A stretch of 64,000 nt of DNA from Verrucomicrobiaceae bacterium (GCA_019694165.1 JAIBCL010000003.1:310001-374000), one strand, 5' to 3'. Shown: positions 26,674-37,162, counted from the first letter of the stretch. Numbers and translations: made by a program. The notes: generated by a model from the sequence alone, not told the origin.

Positions 26674-29082
26674 ATGAATCCTCCAGTCGCATTCATCCTC
26701 GGCCTGCTCAAGATGGGCCCCAAGATCACCTTCGTCTCCGGCGCCGTCCTGCTGCTGCTGTTCCTCTTTTATCTCGGCACCACGGTGCATGAGCGGAAGC
26801 GCAGTCTGGGCACCATCCTCACCGCGCTTGTGGTGGCGTTCTTCCTTTGGGCCTTCGGCAGCGAGGGCATCAAGAAAGGGATCGACCTCCAAGGCGGCAG
26901 CACCTTCGTTGTCCAGCTCAAGCCGGGCCTCACGGAAGACGGCAAGCCGCGCGAGGTGAACAAGGCATCGATCGACCAGGCGGTCTCAATCCTGGAGAAG
27001 CGCCTCAATCCAGACGGGCACCTTGACATGCTCATCGCACCGCAAGGCGCGGACCGCATCGAAATCCAGATGCCCGGCGTCAAGGAGGAGGAGATCGCCT
27101 CCGTGCGCGAAAAAATCCAGCAGGTGGCGCACCTGGAATTCCGCATGGCGCATGACAACAGCGAGGCTGAACTGGAGCGCATCAAGACCAGCGGCGGCGT
27201 TTCCATCGGCTACGTCGAGATGCCGATGCGCGACCCGAGCAAAGGCATCAAGTCGATGCTCGTGAGAAACCGCACCGACCTCGACGGCAAGTACGTGAAG
27301 AGCGCGCACCCGTCGTATGATGCGGAGGGCTGGAAGGTCTATCTCTACTTCAACAAGGAAGGCGCCGACCTCTTCGACAAGATCGCCGAGGGGAATCTGC
27401 ACAAGCCGCTGGCCATCATCATCGACGGCCAGGTCATCTCCGCGCCGGTGCTGCAGACCACGCACTTCGGCGGCACCTGCGTCATCTCCGGCCACTTCAC
27501 CGAGACTGAAGTACGCACGCTCGCCAGCGTGCTGGAGAATCCGCTGGAGAATCCGATGGTCATCCTCCAGGAAGGCACCGTGTCCGCGGCATTCGGTGAA
27601 GCGACCATCCGCCAAGGCATCTACGCCGGCATGGTGGGCCTGATTTTGACCGCCGTGTTCATGGTCATCTACTACCGCGTCGCGGGCATGGTTGCGCTCA
27701 TCGGTCTGGCCGTGAGCATGCTGTCCGTGATCGGGGCCATGTCACTCTTCCAGTTCACGCTCACGATGCCGGGCATCGCCGGTCTCGTCCTCACCATCGC
27801 GATGGCGGTGGACGCGAACGTGCTCATCTACGAGCGCCTGCGCGAGGAAATGCGCGCCGGCAAGACTCTGCGCGCCTCGCTCGATGCCGCGCACGACCGC
27901 GCCTTCACGGCCATCTTTGACTCACACGTCACCACGCTCATCACCTCGGCCATCCTTTTGATGATGGCGAGCGGCCTCTTGAAGGGCTTCGCCATCACGC
28001 TGGTGATCGGCATTTTCAGCACGCTCTTCGGCGCGCTCATCGTCACACGCGTGGCGCTGCACTGGTTCGTCGATCCCGGCATCATCCAGAAGCTCTCCGT
28101 CGCGCAGATCATCCCGCACAAGATCTACGACGTGATGAAGTATGGCTTCCAGTTCGTGATGTTCTCCACCATCCTGTGCGTCATCGCCCTCGCGGCTGTG
28201 GCCATCAAGGGCAAGCACGCGCTCGGCATCGACTACCGCGGCGGTGCGCTCGTGCATTTCCAGCTCAAGGATGAACCCGGCAAGCCGGAGCTGTCCACCG
28301 CCGACATCGAAACCGCCCTCAAGGGCCTGACGGCGAAGAACGACGAGGGCAAGGATGTCTCCATCGGCGGTTTCTATGTGCAGAAGAGCCACTCCGCCGG
28401 CGGCAACATGATCACCGTCCGCGCCGAGTCCTTCGCGGGTCCGGCGGTGCAGGCGAAGATCGAATCCCAGTTTGGCGCGCGCGTTTCCGGCACGAACCTG
28501 GAAACCGTCGGCGCGCTCATCGGCACCGAGCTGGCAAAGAAGTCCGCGTGGGCCGTGGTGCTCGCCCTCGGCGGCATATTCCTCTACCTCTACTTCCGGT
28601 ATGAATACTCCTTCGCCCTCGGCGCGCTCGTCTCCATCGTGCACGACTGCGTGATCGTGCTCGGCTTCTCCGTCATTTTCGGCCAGGAGCTGTCGCTCGT
28701 GCACATCGGCGCCATCCTCACCGTGGCCGGCTACTCGGTGAACGACACCATCATCGTCTTCGACCGCGTGCGCGAAATCATCCGCAGCCGCAGCGGCACC
28801 ATCACCGACCTGATGAACGAGGCCATCTCGCTCACCTTCAGCCGCACGCTGCTCACCAGCCTCGTGACGTTCATTCCGATGGTGGTGCTCTACCTCTTCG
28901 GCGGTCCCGCCATGAAGGAATTCTCGCTGCCCATCGTGATCGGCGTCGTGGTCGGCACCTACTCGTCGATCTTCGTCGCCGCGCCCATCGTGCTCTGGCA
29001 CGCGCGCCGCACCGGTCACAGCCTGCACAAACAGGTGGCCGACACCGACGCGCGGAACCTTCCCACGCCGAGCCAGACCTGA
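26674..29082 (+). CDS. secDF: protein translocase SecD-SecF fusion
   Basis: 802 residues from ATG 26674. Proton-driven factor of Sec secretion. SecD half: two N-terminal hydrophobic stretches, then D1 motif GIDLQGGSTFVVQL, the periplasmic P1 domain, and a six-helix RND core with ANVLIYERLREEMRAG (about residues 385-400). SecF half (about 490-790) starts KHALGIDYRGGALVHFQL and has the matching NDTIIVFDRVREIIRSR. Domain order and the two RND cores are complete for a single-chain SecDF. Third gene of the tgt operon. Confidence 0.95.
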   Translation: MNPPVAFILGLLKMGPKITFVSGAVLLLLFLFYLGTTVHERKRSLGTILTALVVAFFLWAFGSEGIKKGIDLQGGSTFVVQLKPGLTEDGKPREVNKASIDQAVSILEKRLNPDGHLDMLIAPQGADRIEIQMPGVKEEEIASVREKIQQVAHLEFRMAHDNSEAELERIKTSGGVSIGYVEMPMRDPSKGIKSMLVRNRTDLDGKYVKSAHPSYDAEGWKVYLYFNKEGADLFDKIAEGNLHKPLAIIIDGQVISAPVLQTTHFGGTCVISGHFTETEVRTLASVLENPLENPMVILQEGTVSAAFGEATIRQGIYAGMVGLILTAVFMVIYYRVAGMVALIGLAVSMLSVIGAMSLFQFTLTMPGIAGLVLTIAMAVDANVLIYERLREEMRAGKTLRASLDAAHDRAFTAIFDSHVTTLITSAILLMMASGLLKGFAITLVIGIFSTLFGALIVTRVALHWFVDPGIIQKLSVAQIIPHKIYDVMKYGFQFVMFSTILCVIALAAVAIKGKHALGIDYRGGALVHFQLKDEPGKPELSTADIETALKGLTAKNDEGKDVSIGGFYVQKSHSAGGNMITVRAESFAGPAVQAKIESQFGARVSGTNLETVGALIGTELAKKSAWAVVLALGGIFLYLYFRYEYSFALGALVSIVHDCVIVLGFSVIFGQELSLVHIGAILTVAGYSVNDTIIVFDRVREIIRSRSGTITDLMNEAISLTFSRTLLTSLVTFIPMVVLYLFGGPAMKEFSLPIVIGVVVGTYSSIFVAAPIVLWHARRTGHSLHKQVADTDARNLPTPSQT

Positions 29083-29160
29083 TCCACCCTGCCCTCGGAT
29101 GTTTCCTTCAAGTCGTGGGGTTGGAGGGACGCCTCCAGTCCCGTGCGCCAAAGGCGGCGT

Positions 29161-32148
29161 TCAGCGGCGGCCTGCTTTACCAGCGCTCCGGCACTCGACG
29201 ACGATGTGTGCCGGCACCTCCGTGATCACGATTTCGCCGCCGTCGAACGCGCGCGAGCAGCTGCCGTTGATGGTCGCTCCCAAGACCGGAGCGGCAAGCG
29301 GCGGACGGAGGACAAGACCGCCCGGCGGAACGGTGATGCCCCGGCTGATTTCGCAGACCAGTTTTCCGCCAGTGGCACGCAGGGAGTAGCTAAGCGCGCC
29401 GAAGGTCGTCGGCATCTCCTTCACCAGGACGCCGTCGCCTTCGAGCCACTCGGGCGCAAGGCCGGCGGCGATGATGATCGCGCGGCGCGACTCGCTTTCA
29501 TAAGCAAACAGGCTCTGCACCGCGAGCACGTACTCCGCCGCGATCCAGGTGTGCGGCACGTCGCCGATGTGACCGGGTGCGCGCGGATCCCGCCATGCGA
29601 TCTCGGGCCACTGATTCCACGCCAGCGGACGGCGATCCGACAAAAAGAACCGCAGCAGCTCCAGCGCATCGTCCCGGCGGCCAAGCCGCACGAGTGCGCC
29701 GATGATGCGTATCTCGTACGGCGTGTAGTTGGTCCATTCCAGGTCGCCGCGACGCTTTTTCCGCCAGTCGGCGAGGTATTTGTCGAACGTCCGCGTCAGC
29801 GCCTCATCGTCGAGCATCAAGGAGCCGAGTGTCACAGCATTCGCCGTCGCCGTGGGATCAAAGTCCGCCCACTCGAGCGAGCCAGGAATGTAATCGAGCT
29901 GCTTGGTGGCCCGTGTTGACTCGATGGACTGCAGCAAGGCGGCACTCAGTTCTTTGGCAGTGTCCCGCCATCGGGCGGCTTCAGCGTGATGATCAAGCCG
30001 CGCCGCCAGCGCAGCCGCGTCTCTCAGGCCGCGCACCGCCCAAAAGTCATCCCAATAGGAATGCACCGGCTGCGCGAGATAGCCTTCGTGACTTGCCGAG
30101 ATCGGCAGCAGCCCGGCGGGTTCGATGAGCGACTCGATGAACGACGCCGTCTTTGCCACGCGCGGCCATTGCCCGGCCAACAGCACCGCGTCGCCGGTGA
30201 AGCGAACGTAATCGGCGATGAGCGCGAGGAACTGGCCGTGACTGTCGTGCTCGACGAGCCAGTCCGGCCCGTCACGATCCACGCAGCACGGGATGAAGCC
30301 GTCCCCGCGCTGGTGCGGGGCATACCAGCGGATGAACTCGCGAACCTCGGCCGCGCAGCCCATGCGCAGCAGCGCCGCGCTCATGATCGTGCCGTCACGA
30401 ATCCACGAGCGTGTGTAGCGCCGCGGCCCCGGCTGCAAAGCGGGGCCGGCGCGCGTGACGAGAATGTGTGCTGTGGCGGTGAGCAGCGCGCGAATCGCAT
30501 CAGCGGCCCACGATGGAGCGCGCAGTTGGTGCTCGGGAAGCTTCTTCGCCCAAGGGTCTGGGGCGTGTGAGTCTCGGGACTGACCTGACTTGCATGAGTC
30601 ACGGGTCTCGTTGGTGATCCAGCCGGTTTCCTTTTCGCCGTGTGGTGGAAGATCAAGCCTGAATGCCAGCGCGCCGCTCGCCAGACCGAGAGCATCTTCG
30701 ACGTGCGACAGGCGCGGCACTTTCCCGGTCGCGAGCCGTCCGACGAGCGGGCCTTCGTCGAAAATCATCGCGCCGATCGAGACATTCTCCGTGCGGGGCA
30801 CGATCTGCAGCGTGTTTTCGACCAGCACCGTGCGCTCGCGCTCACCGAGTTTCTTGATGCGACCCATGCCGCCTGACTCGCGAAATCGCTGCCAAGGCGG
30901 CGTGACTTGAATCGGCCTGATGGCGGCGAACACCGTGAAGCTGCGTTTCTTTCGGGTGAGATTGCGCAGGACGTAGCGGGCGTGCAGATCGCCGGTGGCG
31001 GACACCGATGCCTCAATTTGCAGCGTCCACTCCGCCGTCTCCCAAAACACCGATGGCACGGGCCGCCAGCCATCGCGCAACGACTGGCGCAACCGCACAT
31101 CAGCCCATGTAAAAAGGCGGCCATCGACGAACACGAACGGCTCGATGGAGAATGATGCGCCGGCGACCTCGATCATGCCTTCCTCATTGATGAGCGCGCA
31201 GGTGGAGCCGCCCGGGATGCCGACGGGCGTCCACAGGCTCTGCTCCCGCATCAGCCAGCGCGGGTGCCAGCCGCGAGGCTCGCGCGCGGCGACATGATGC
31301 CAGAATGCTTCGCGGGAGCGGGAGAACTCAATGCTCTGCCAGCGCAGCGAGCGCACGCTGACCGGCCCGACTGCTTCGAGGCGAAGGCACCGCGTCTTCG
31401 TGCGCGGCAGAAAAATGTAGCTGCGCGTCCCGCCGGCATGTGGCGCGCTGTACAGCAATTTCCAGCGCACCCCATCGTGTGAGCCGCGCACGCGGAATCC
31501 GTCCGGCGGCCCCGCCTTGCTCCATTCCACCACGAGGCCGCCGATGAGCCGCGGCTCGTGAAAATCGAGCGACAGCCACGGGCGCGCATCGTTTTTCAAA
31601 GGCTGCCACGCGCCTGTCGCAACCAGTGAAGACGAGGGTTTGCGCCGTGCGCTGGAGAATGTGACGCGTGGCGCGCGCGTCAGGCTGTGGTCTTCGATCG
31701 AGAAATCCGAGAGCCACACTGTTCCCGCGCCGCCCTCGCCGGCCACAATGGCAAACTCGAGCGCCCCGGCCTCGCTGATCACGCCGCCGCCCGCAGGACC
31801 CCAGGCGAACTCGATGTCGTGACTCGCGATGCGCATCTCTTTCGCGCGCGACGGCAGTGCGAAGTCCTTCCTCTCATGGCGCCACACATTCTTTCCCGAC
31901 ACGTCGGCGAGCTTGACTTCAACGTGATTCACCGGCCCGCGTCCGCGCAGGCGGAAACGGAGCACGAACTCCGCAGGCAGCGCCAGCCTGATCTCGCGCC
32001 GCGCCACGACGAAGCCGCGCCCGCCTTTGAAGTCGAAATCCAGCCGCAAAGCACCCCTCGAGGACGAGAGATTCAACTCCGCCTGGCCCGATGCCACAGA
32101 GAGCCAGCATGCGGGTGTGTCGAAGATACTGAGGTGACGCGAGATCAT
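29161..32148 (-). CDS. large discoidin-domain protein with (alpha/alpha)6-barrel glycosidase-like core
   Basis: 995 residues from ATG 32148, no obvious signal peptide. Rough layout: jelly-roll domain 1-150; F5/8-type-C (discoidin) domain about 170-290 (PWLSLDFHEPRLIGGLVVEW ... RCLRLEAVGPVSV); beta-supersandwich about 310-520; helical barrel about 545-880 with YTRSWIRDGTIM, WLVEHDSHGQFLALIADYVR and WTNYTPYEIRIIGALVRLG; C-terminal beta domain. The helical part resembles six-hairpin glycosidases (GH63/GH133-like folds). The exact activity and location are uncertain. A Ser/Asp/Arg-rich stretch (TRDSCKSGQSRDSHAPD) before the barrel looks like a flexible insertion. Its end is 78 bp from secDF (convergent). 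Confidence 0.7.
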   Translation of the reverse strand: MISRHLSIFDTPACWLSVASGQAELNLSSSRGALRLDFDFKGGRGFVVARREIRLALPAEFVLRFRLRGRGPVNHVEVKLADVSGKNVWRHERKDFALPSRAKEMRIASHDIEFAWGPAGGGVISEAGALEFAIVAGEGGAGTVWLSDFSIEDHSLTRAPRVTFSSARRKPSSSLVATGAWQPLKNDARPWLSLDFHEPRLIGGLVVEWSKAGPPDGFRVRGSHDGVRWKLLYSAPHAGGTRSYIFLPRTKTRCLRLEAVGPVSVRSLRWQSIEFSRSREAFWHHVAAREPRGWHPRWLMREQSLWTPVGIPGGSTCALINEEGMIEVAGASFSIEPFVFVDGRLFTWADVRLRQSLRDGWRPVPSVFWETAEWTLQIEASVSATGDLHARYVLRNLTRKKRSFTVFAAIRPIQVTPPWQRFRESGGMGRIKKLGERERTVLVENTLQIVPRTENVSIGAMIFDEGPLVGRLATGKVPRLSHVEDALGLASGALAFRLDLPPHGEKETGWITNETRDSCKSGQSRDSHAPDPWAKKLPEHQLRAPSWAADAIRALLTATAHILVTRAGPALQPGPRRYTRSWIRDGTIMSAALLRMGCAAEVREFIRWYAPHQRGDGFIPCCVDRDGPDWLVEHDSHGQFLALIADYVRFTGDAVLLAGQWPRVAKTASFIESLIEPAGLLPISASHEGYLAQPVHSYWDDFWAVRGLRDAAALAARLDHHAEAARWRDTAKELSAALLQSIESTRATKQLDYIPGSLEWADFDPTATANAVTLGSLMLDDEALTRTFDKYLADWRKKRRGDLEWTNYTPYEIRIIGALVRLGRRDDALELLRFFLSDRRPLAWNQWPEIAWRDPRAPGHIGDVPHTWIAAEYVLAVQSLFAYESESRRAIIIAAGLAPEWLEGDGVLVKEMPTTFGALSYSLRATGGKLVCEISRGITVPPGGLVLRPPLAAPVLGATINGSCSRAFDGGEIVITEVPAHIVVECRSAGKAGRR

Positions 32149-32286
32149 GAACCGGAGGGCTTCCTCGAAGCAAGGTTGCCGCGACTGCCAACGGCACCCG
32201 GCGGCAAACCTCGCAACTGGAGCGTGTTTTCCATGGCCCTGACACGGACCGCTGCGGCGAACGGTCCGGCCTGGGCACCGGAACGC

Positions 32287-34395
32287 TCACGCCAGCCCCG
32301 CGCGAATGAGCAGCGCCATCGGATCGGGATCACGGCCCATGAAGTCGCGGAAGAGTTTGGCGGGGTCTTCGGAGTTGCCCTTCGAAAGGATGTTGTCGCG
32401 GAAGCTGCGACCGACGGCGGGATTCAGGACACCTTCTTTTTGGAAGCGCGTGAAGGCATCGGCATCGAGCACCTCGGCCCACTTGTAGCTGTAGTAGCCG
32501 GCGGCGTAGCCGACGGGACTGCTGAAGAGATGACCGAAGCGCCGTGCCATCGTCGGTGGCTCGGTCTTCAGCGGCATGGTGTAGCCGGAGAGCAGGTCGC
32601 GGGCGAGTTTGTCGAGGTCTGCGCCGTTCGTGGCGTGGTTGATGTGCAGTTCGAGATCAAGTTTGCCGAAGGAGAGCTGCCGCATGATGGCGCTGGCGGC
32701 GCGGTAGTTTCGCGCGGCGAGCATCTTCTTGAAGAGACGCGCGGGAATCGTCTCGCCGGTTTCGAAATGGCGCGCGAAGAGATCGAGGCTCTCGCGCTCC
32801 CAGCAGAAGTTTTCCAGGAGCTGCGAGGGCAGCTCGACGAAGTCCCAGTAAACGCTGACGCCATTGAGCGACGGAATTTCGACATTGCCGCAGAGCTGGT
32901 GAAGCAGATGGCCGAACTCGTGGAAGACGGTGCAAACTTCGTCGTGCGTGAGCAGAGCGGGCTTGCCTTCGACGGGCGGCGTCATGTTTCCGCAAATGAG
33001 GCCTAGGTGCAGGCGGCGGTCGCGACCTTCGACGGGCGGCAGGCCGCCTTTGAGGTAGTTCATCCACGCGCCGCTGCGCTTCGAGTCGCGCGGATGCCAG
33101 TCGGCGTAGAAGGAGCCGATGTGCGTGCCTTTCTCGTTCCGCACTTCGAAGAACTTCACGAGCGGATGCCACACTTCCACCGGGCCGGGACGATGCGGAT
33201 CGGTGCTGGCCGGGCTCGGCTCGCCGTGTGGCACGACAATGGTTTCGCGCTCGGTGATGCGGAGGTCGAAGACCTTCTCCGCGAGCGTGAACATGCCGGC
33301 GAGCACCTTGTCGAGAGGGAAAAACGGACGGAGTTCCTCGGCATCGAAGTCGAAGAGCGCGCGGCGGCGTTTCTCGGCCCAGTAGGCGACTTCCCACGGC
33401 TGGAACAAATCAGTGGGCTGATGCAGTTCCTCGGCTCGGTATTCCTGCAGTTCGACGGTCTCGCGATCGAAGGCCGCCTTCACCTTGGCGTAAAGATCCT
33501 CGGTGAAGCGCAGCGCCGTCGCGCCGGTCTTCGCCATGCGATGCTCGAGCACGACATCGGCGAAGTTCGCCTTTCCGAGCACCTGTGCTTTTTCCTGTCG
33601 CAGCCGGAGGATCTGCCAGATGAGCGCCGTGTTGTCGTGCTCACCGCCGAAGCCGATCCCACACGAGCCGAGCCACATCTCGTGGCGCAGCGACTCGTCT
33701 TCCGCGTATTCCATCACCGGGATGAGGCAGGGCGCTTTGAGCGTGAGGCGATACTTCGGTTCTTCTTCGCTGCCGAGATTCTTCGCCAGCGCATCGGCCT
33801 TCGCGGCATCGAGCAGGCTCTTTGGCAATCCTTTGAGCCGCTCGGGCGTGTCGATGATCAGCTCCCACTTGTTCGTCGAGTCGAGAACGTTCTCCGAATA
33901 CTTCTGAGTGGCCTGCGACAGCTCGGACTCGATTTCTTCCAGTCGCTTCTTTTTGTCCGGCGGCAAATCCGCGCCGTGCTGACGGAAACTGTCCATCGTC
34001 TCGTCGAGCGCGCGTTTACGCACGCCGGTTAGCGCTTTGGCTTCGTCGGTCTTGCTGAAGGTCTCGAGCAAATCCCACAGGTGCTCATTGAGCGGAATCT
34101 TCGCGAAGAATGCGCTCACCTTCGGCAGCATCGCATTGTGCGCCTCGCGCAGAGCGGGCGAATTGCACAGCGAGTCGAGGTGCTGCACGAGGCCCCATGA
34201 TTCGTTCAACACCCGCGTCGCCTCATCGAGCGCGAGCACGACGGAATCGAAGTTCATTTTGCCTCGATCCAGGCTGATGAGCGCATCGAGATTCGCTTCC
34301 GCCAGCTTCAGTGCTTCGTCGATGTCGGCCTGAATGACGTCGGGTGTGAGGGTGGACCAGCGGATGTGGAAGTCGTGGGTGAGGAAAGGGTGCAT
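32287..34395 (-). CDS. prlC: oligopeptidase A-like M3 family metallopeptidase
   Basis: 702 residues from ATG 34395, normal for the family. Cytosolic zinc peptidase degrading short peptides, including cleaved signal peptides. The HExxH zinc motif is in TVFHEFGHLLHQL with the third ligand Glu in the following helix (SVYWDFVELPSQLLENFCWE). SPVGYAAGYYSYKWAEVLDA is the substrate-binding tyrosine region. Downstream on the same strand as the TA pair (12-bp gap to the toxin), so read-through is likely. 137 bp separate it from the glycosidase-like gene. Confidence 0.9.
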   Translation of the reverse strand: MHPFLTHDFHIRWSTLTPDVIQADIDEALKLAEANLDALISLDRGKMNFDSVVLALDEATRVLNESWGLVQHLDSLCNSPALREAHNAMLPKVSAFFAKIPLNEHLWDLLETFSKTDEAKALTGVRKRALDETMDSFRQHGADLPPDKKKRLEEIESELSQATQKYSENVLDSTNKWELIIDTPERLKGLPKSLLDAAKADALAKNLGSEEEPKYRLTLKAPCLIPVMEYAEDESLRHEMWLGSCGIGFGGEHDNTALIWQILRLRQEKAQVLGKANFADVVLEHRMAKTGATALRFTEDLYAKVKAAFDRETVELQEYRAEELHQPTDLFQPWEVAYWAEKRRRALFDFDAEELRPFFPLDKVLAGMFTLAEKVFDLRITERETIVVPHGEPSPASTDPHRPGPVEVWHPLVKFFEVRNEKGTHIGSFYADWHPRDSKRSGAWMNYLKGGLPPVEGRDRRLHLGLICGNMTPPVEGKPALLTHDEVCTVFHEFGHLLHQLCGNVEIPSLNGVSVYWDFVELPSQLLENFCWERESLDLFARHFETGETIPARLFKKMLAARNYRAASAIMRQLSFGKLDLELHINHATNGADLDKLARDLLSGYTMPLKTEPPTMARRFGHLFSSPVGYAAGYYSYKWAEVLDADAFTRFQKEGVLNPAVGRSFRDNILSKGNSEDPAKLFRDFMGRDPDPMALLIRAGLA

Positions 34396-34407
34396 TGAGT
34401 GAAAATG

Positions 34408-34665
34408 TCAGGAGAGAAGTTTGTCGTATTCGGAATGGTGGCCGATCCAGAACCAAAGCAGGCCATCCTTCCATTCGCGGGCCAGCGCGCGGTAATGAAG
34501 ACCAACCCGTGCCGACCAAACATCTTGCCGTAGCTTTTTGAAGCGCAGTCCTGGATGCCTGGGATTCGTCTTCAAAGTGGCAAAGCCTTCATCAGCGAGG
34601 ACTCGAATGTCTTCGGGCAATCTTTCGTAACACTGCCAAAACCGTGGCGATGCATAATGCTTCAT
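34408..34665 (-). CDS. RelE/ParE-superfamily toxin
   Basis: 85 residues from ATG 34665; a GTG one codon upstream is also possible. Pattern typical of the HigB/RelE-like group: RFWQCYERLPEDIRVLADEG, LRFKKLRQDVWSARVGLHYR, WFWIGHHSEYDKLL. The start overlaps the antitoxin stop (TGATG). Its sequence is not close to the toxin at 3776, so it is an independent module. Confidence 0.82.
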   Translation of the reverse strand: MKHYASPRFWQCYERLPEDIRVLADEGFATLKTNPRHPGLRFKKLRQDVWSARVGLHYRALAREWKDGLLWFWIGHHSEYDKLLS

Positions 34666-34862
34666 CACAATTCAGTGCATTTCCCTGCCTCATAAGAAGC
34701 GACGGCCTCTTCCGCCAGCTTGTCGAACTTGCCGGCAGCAGCGTCACGCTCGATTTGTGCATCCCACAAATCGGCGATGTACTCATCGAACCACTTTGAG
34801 AACTCCTTCAATTCCGGTTCCGCCAGGTGCTCGATGTTCTTTCGCAATTCCTCCACAGTCAT
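34665..34862 (-). CDS. antitoxin partner of the RelE-like toxin
   Basis: 65 residues, start ATG 34862. Acidic helical protein MTVEELRKNIEHLAEPELKE with a FDKLAEEAVASYEAGK tail, a pattern commonly found 5' of RelE/ParE toxins. No DNA-binding fold is obvious. Its 5' end is 98 bp from the divergent SPFH gene, so the two share a promoter region. Confidence 0.75.
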   Translation of the reverse strand: MTVEELRKNIEHLAEPELKEFSKWFDEYIADLWDAQIERDAAAGKFDKLAEEAVASYEAGKCTEL

Positions 34863-34960
34863 GCGCCAAGACTATCTTTCGGTGGCAGGGTAATCAACGG
34901 CGGATTGTTCATCGCTGTTCGGCTCTCGACAGAAGCGTCAATGCCAGTAGCCTCCCCGCC

Positions 34961-35824
34961 ATGAAAGAGCGCAACGCATTGAAGGTGCAGGGACTCATCC
35001 CGCTGGTGGTCTTGATCGTGGCCGTGGCTTTTCTCGTGAAGAAGGGCTTGTTTGCGGGGCGAAACGCGGATCTCGGGCCGCTGCTTCTGGTTCCGGCGGT
35101 TTTGCTGGTGATCTTGTGGACGAAAGGACTCTTTGTCGTGCAGCCGAATGAAGCGCGGGTGCTCACGTTCTTCGGCAATTACACCGGCTCGGTGAAGGAG
35201 AGCGGATTCTGGTTCGCGAATCCCTTTGCATCGAAGCAGTTCGTCTCGCTGAAGATCGGCAATTTCCAAAGCCCGCAGCTCAAGGTGAACGACGCGCACG
35301 GAAATCCGATCGAGATCGCAGCGGTGATCGTCTGGCGAGTGGTGGACACGGCGAAGGCGATGTTCGATGTGACGAACTACACGAGCTTCGTCCACATCCA
35401 GTGCGAGACGGCGCTGCGCCAGCTCGCGAATCATTTCCCGTATGAGCCGCACGCTGCCGGAGAAGTCGCACTGCGCAGTCATCCCGAAGAAATCGCGAAA
35501 AAACTGCAAGCTGAGGTGCAGCAGCGTGTGGAGATCGCCGGCGTGGAAGTGATCGAAGCGCAGCTCACGCATCTCGCTTACAGTCCGGAGATCGCGCAGG
35601 CGATGCTGCGCCGCCAGCAGGCCGCCGCCGTGATCGCGGCACGACAAATGATCGTCGAAGGCGCAGTCGGCATGGTGGAGATGGCGCTCAAGAAACTGGA
35701 GAGTGATTCCGTCGTGAAGCTCAACGATCAGCAGAAGGCCACGATGGTGAACAATCTCATGATTTCCCTCGTGTCCGAAAGCCACACGCAGCCGGTGATC
35801 ACGACCGGACAGGTGAGCGCGTGA
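34961..35824 (+). CDS. SPFH/Band-7 domain membrane protein
   Basis: 287 residues from ATG 34961. Two N-terminal hydrophobic stretches ([16 protein letters not shown] and [16 protein letters not shown]) precede the Band-7 domain: [59 protein letters not shown] and a helical oligomerisation region [20 protein letters not shown]. Flotillin/HflK-like scaffold of membrane microdomains; partner unknown. No NfeD gene is adjacent. Confidence 0.88.
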   Translation: MKERNALKVQGLIPLVVLIVAVAFLVKKGLFAGRNADLGPLLLVPAVLLVILWTKGLFVVQPNEARVLTFFGNYTGSVKESGFWFANPFASKQFVSLKIGNFQSPQLKVNDAHGNPIEIAAVIVWRVVDTAKAMFDVTNYTSFVHIQCETALRQLANHFPYEPHAAGEVALRSHPEEIAKKLQAEVQQRVEIAGVEVIEAQLTHLAYSPEIAQAMLRRQQAAAVIAARQMIVEGAVGMVEMALKKLESDSVVKLNDQQKATMVNNLMISLVSESHTQPVITTGQVSA

Positions 35825-36007
35825 TGCAGCAGCTCGTGACGGCCGGCACCTGAAACCAGCACGCTGCCAGGCTAGTGCCAGGTCACTGGTGAAAGACGCC
35901 TCCACACTGCGGCGGGGCGGGTGTTGTCTGGCAAATTTTCTGTGTTGTTTGGCAAGATTGTCTTTGCCGATGGCTGTGTATTCGCTACCAACCACGCGGC
36001 AGATACA

Positions 36008-37162
36008 ATGCGGATATTCGTCCCCACAGAACTGGATCAAACCGAGCGAAGAGTGGCCGTGGTGCCGGCGACGGTGGCGCGCCTGGTGAAACTGGGTGCG
36101 GAGGTCGAAGTCGAGACGGGTCTCGGCAAAAGCATTTTCTTTTCCGATGCGGATTACCAGGGCTCAGGCGCAAAGGTTTCCACGGACCGGAAGGCATCGC
36201 TCGGCGCGGCTGATCTCGTGCTGCGTTTGAGAAAACCGGCGGCGGAAGACGTGGCGGCGCTGAAGCGCGGCGCGATCCATGTGAGCTACCTCGATCCGTT
36301 CAACGACACCGCGCTGCTCCAAAAACTGGCCGCCAGCGGTGCGAGCGCGATTTGCATGGAGATGATCCCGCGCTCGACCATCGCTCAGAAGATGGACTCG
36401 CTCAGTTCGCAGGCGAACCTCGGGGGCTACGTGGCGGTGATCCTCGGCGCGGAGCGTCTGCATCGCATCTTCCCGATGATGAGTACGCCGTCGGGCACCA
36501 TCGCTCCGGCGAAGGTTTTCATCATCGGCGTGGGTGTCGCCGGTTTGCAGGCCATCGCGACGGCAAAGCGGCTCGGCGCGGTGGTGGAGGCCTTCGATAC
36601 GCGGCCCGTGGTCGAGGAGCAGGTGAAGTCGCTCGGCGCGAAGTTTGTGAAGGTCGATCTCGGCGAGACGGGCCAGACGGCGCAAGGCTACGCCAAGGAA
36701 CTCACACCCGAGCAGCTCGAAAAGCAGCGCCAGGTGATGGCGGAGCGTTGCGCTCAGGCGGATCTCGTCATCACGACGGCGCAGGTGTTTGGCCGCAAGG
36801 CGCCCGTCATCGTCACGCGCGCGATGGTCGATGGCATGAAGCCCGGCAGCGTGGTGGTCGATATGGCCGTCGAGAGCGGCGGCAATGTCGAGTGTTCGAA
36901 GCTCGGCGAGGAAGTCCTGATCAACGACGTGCGCATCATCGGCCTCGCGAATCTTCCCGGCCGTGTGCCGCGCGTGGCCAGCGAGATGTACTCGAACAAC
37001 CTCGGCAATCTCGTCGATCACTTTTGGGATCGCGAGGCGAAGACCTTCAAGCTCGATCCTGCGAACGACATTCTTCAGAGCTGCCTCGTCACGCACGGCG
37101 GAGCGGTGTCTCACGAAGGTCTGCGCAAGCTGGTCGAATCCAAATCCAAGCCGTCATCATGA
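36008..37162 (+). CDS. pntAA: proton-translocating NAD(P) transhydrogenase subunit alpha part 1
   Basis: 384 residues from ATG 36008 (MRIFVPTELDQTERRVAVVP). NAD(H)-binding domain I: QANLGGYVAVILGAERL, FIIGVGVAGLQAIATAKRLG (Rossmann), EAFDTRPVVEEQVKSLGA and NLPGRVPRVASEMYSNNLGN. Acts at the cytoplasmic face in hydride transfer between NADH and NADP+ driven by the proton gradient. The alpha subunit is split into AA and AB; the AB start overlaps this stop by 4 nt. The 183-bp upstream gap has an A/T-rich tract (35928-35965) that may hold the promoter. Confidence 0.94.
   Translation: MRIFVPTELDQTERRVAVVPATVARLVKLGAEVEVETGLGKSIFFSDADYQGSGAKVSTDRKASLGAADLVLRLRKPAAEDVAALKRGAIHVSYLDPFNDTALLQKLAASGASAICMEMIPRSTIAQKMDSLSSQANLGGYVAVILGAERLHRIFPMMSTPSGTIAPAKVFIIGVGVAGLQAIATAKRLGAVVEAFDTRPVVEEQVKSLGAKFVKVDLGETGQTAQGYAKELTPEQLEKQRQVMAERCAQADLVITTAQVFGRKAPVIVTRAMVDGMKPGSVVVDMAVESGGNVECSKLGEEVLINDVRIIGLANLPGRVPRVASEMYSNNLGNLVDHFWDREAKTFKLDPANDILQSCLVTHGGAVSHEGLRKLVESKSKPSS

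Noticed and set aside
27922-29151. 409-codon minus-strand frame
   Set aside because: Antisense of SecDF; composition (Ala/Gly/His/Asp-rich) is that of a shadow.
35928-35965. Imperfect duplication of TGTTGTYTGGCAA before pntAA
   Set aside because: Only two short copies; too little to call an operator or repeat element.
36164-37114. 316-codon minus-strand frame
   Set aside because: Antisense of pntAA.
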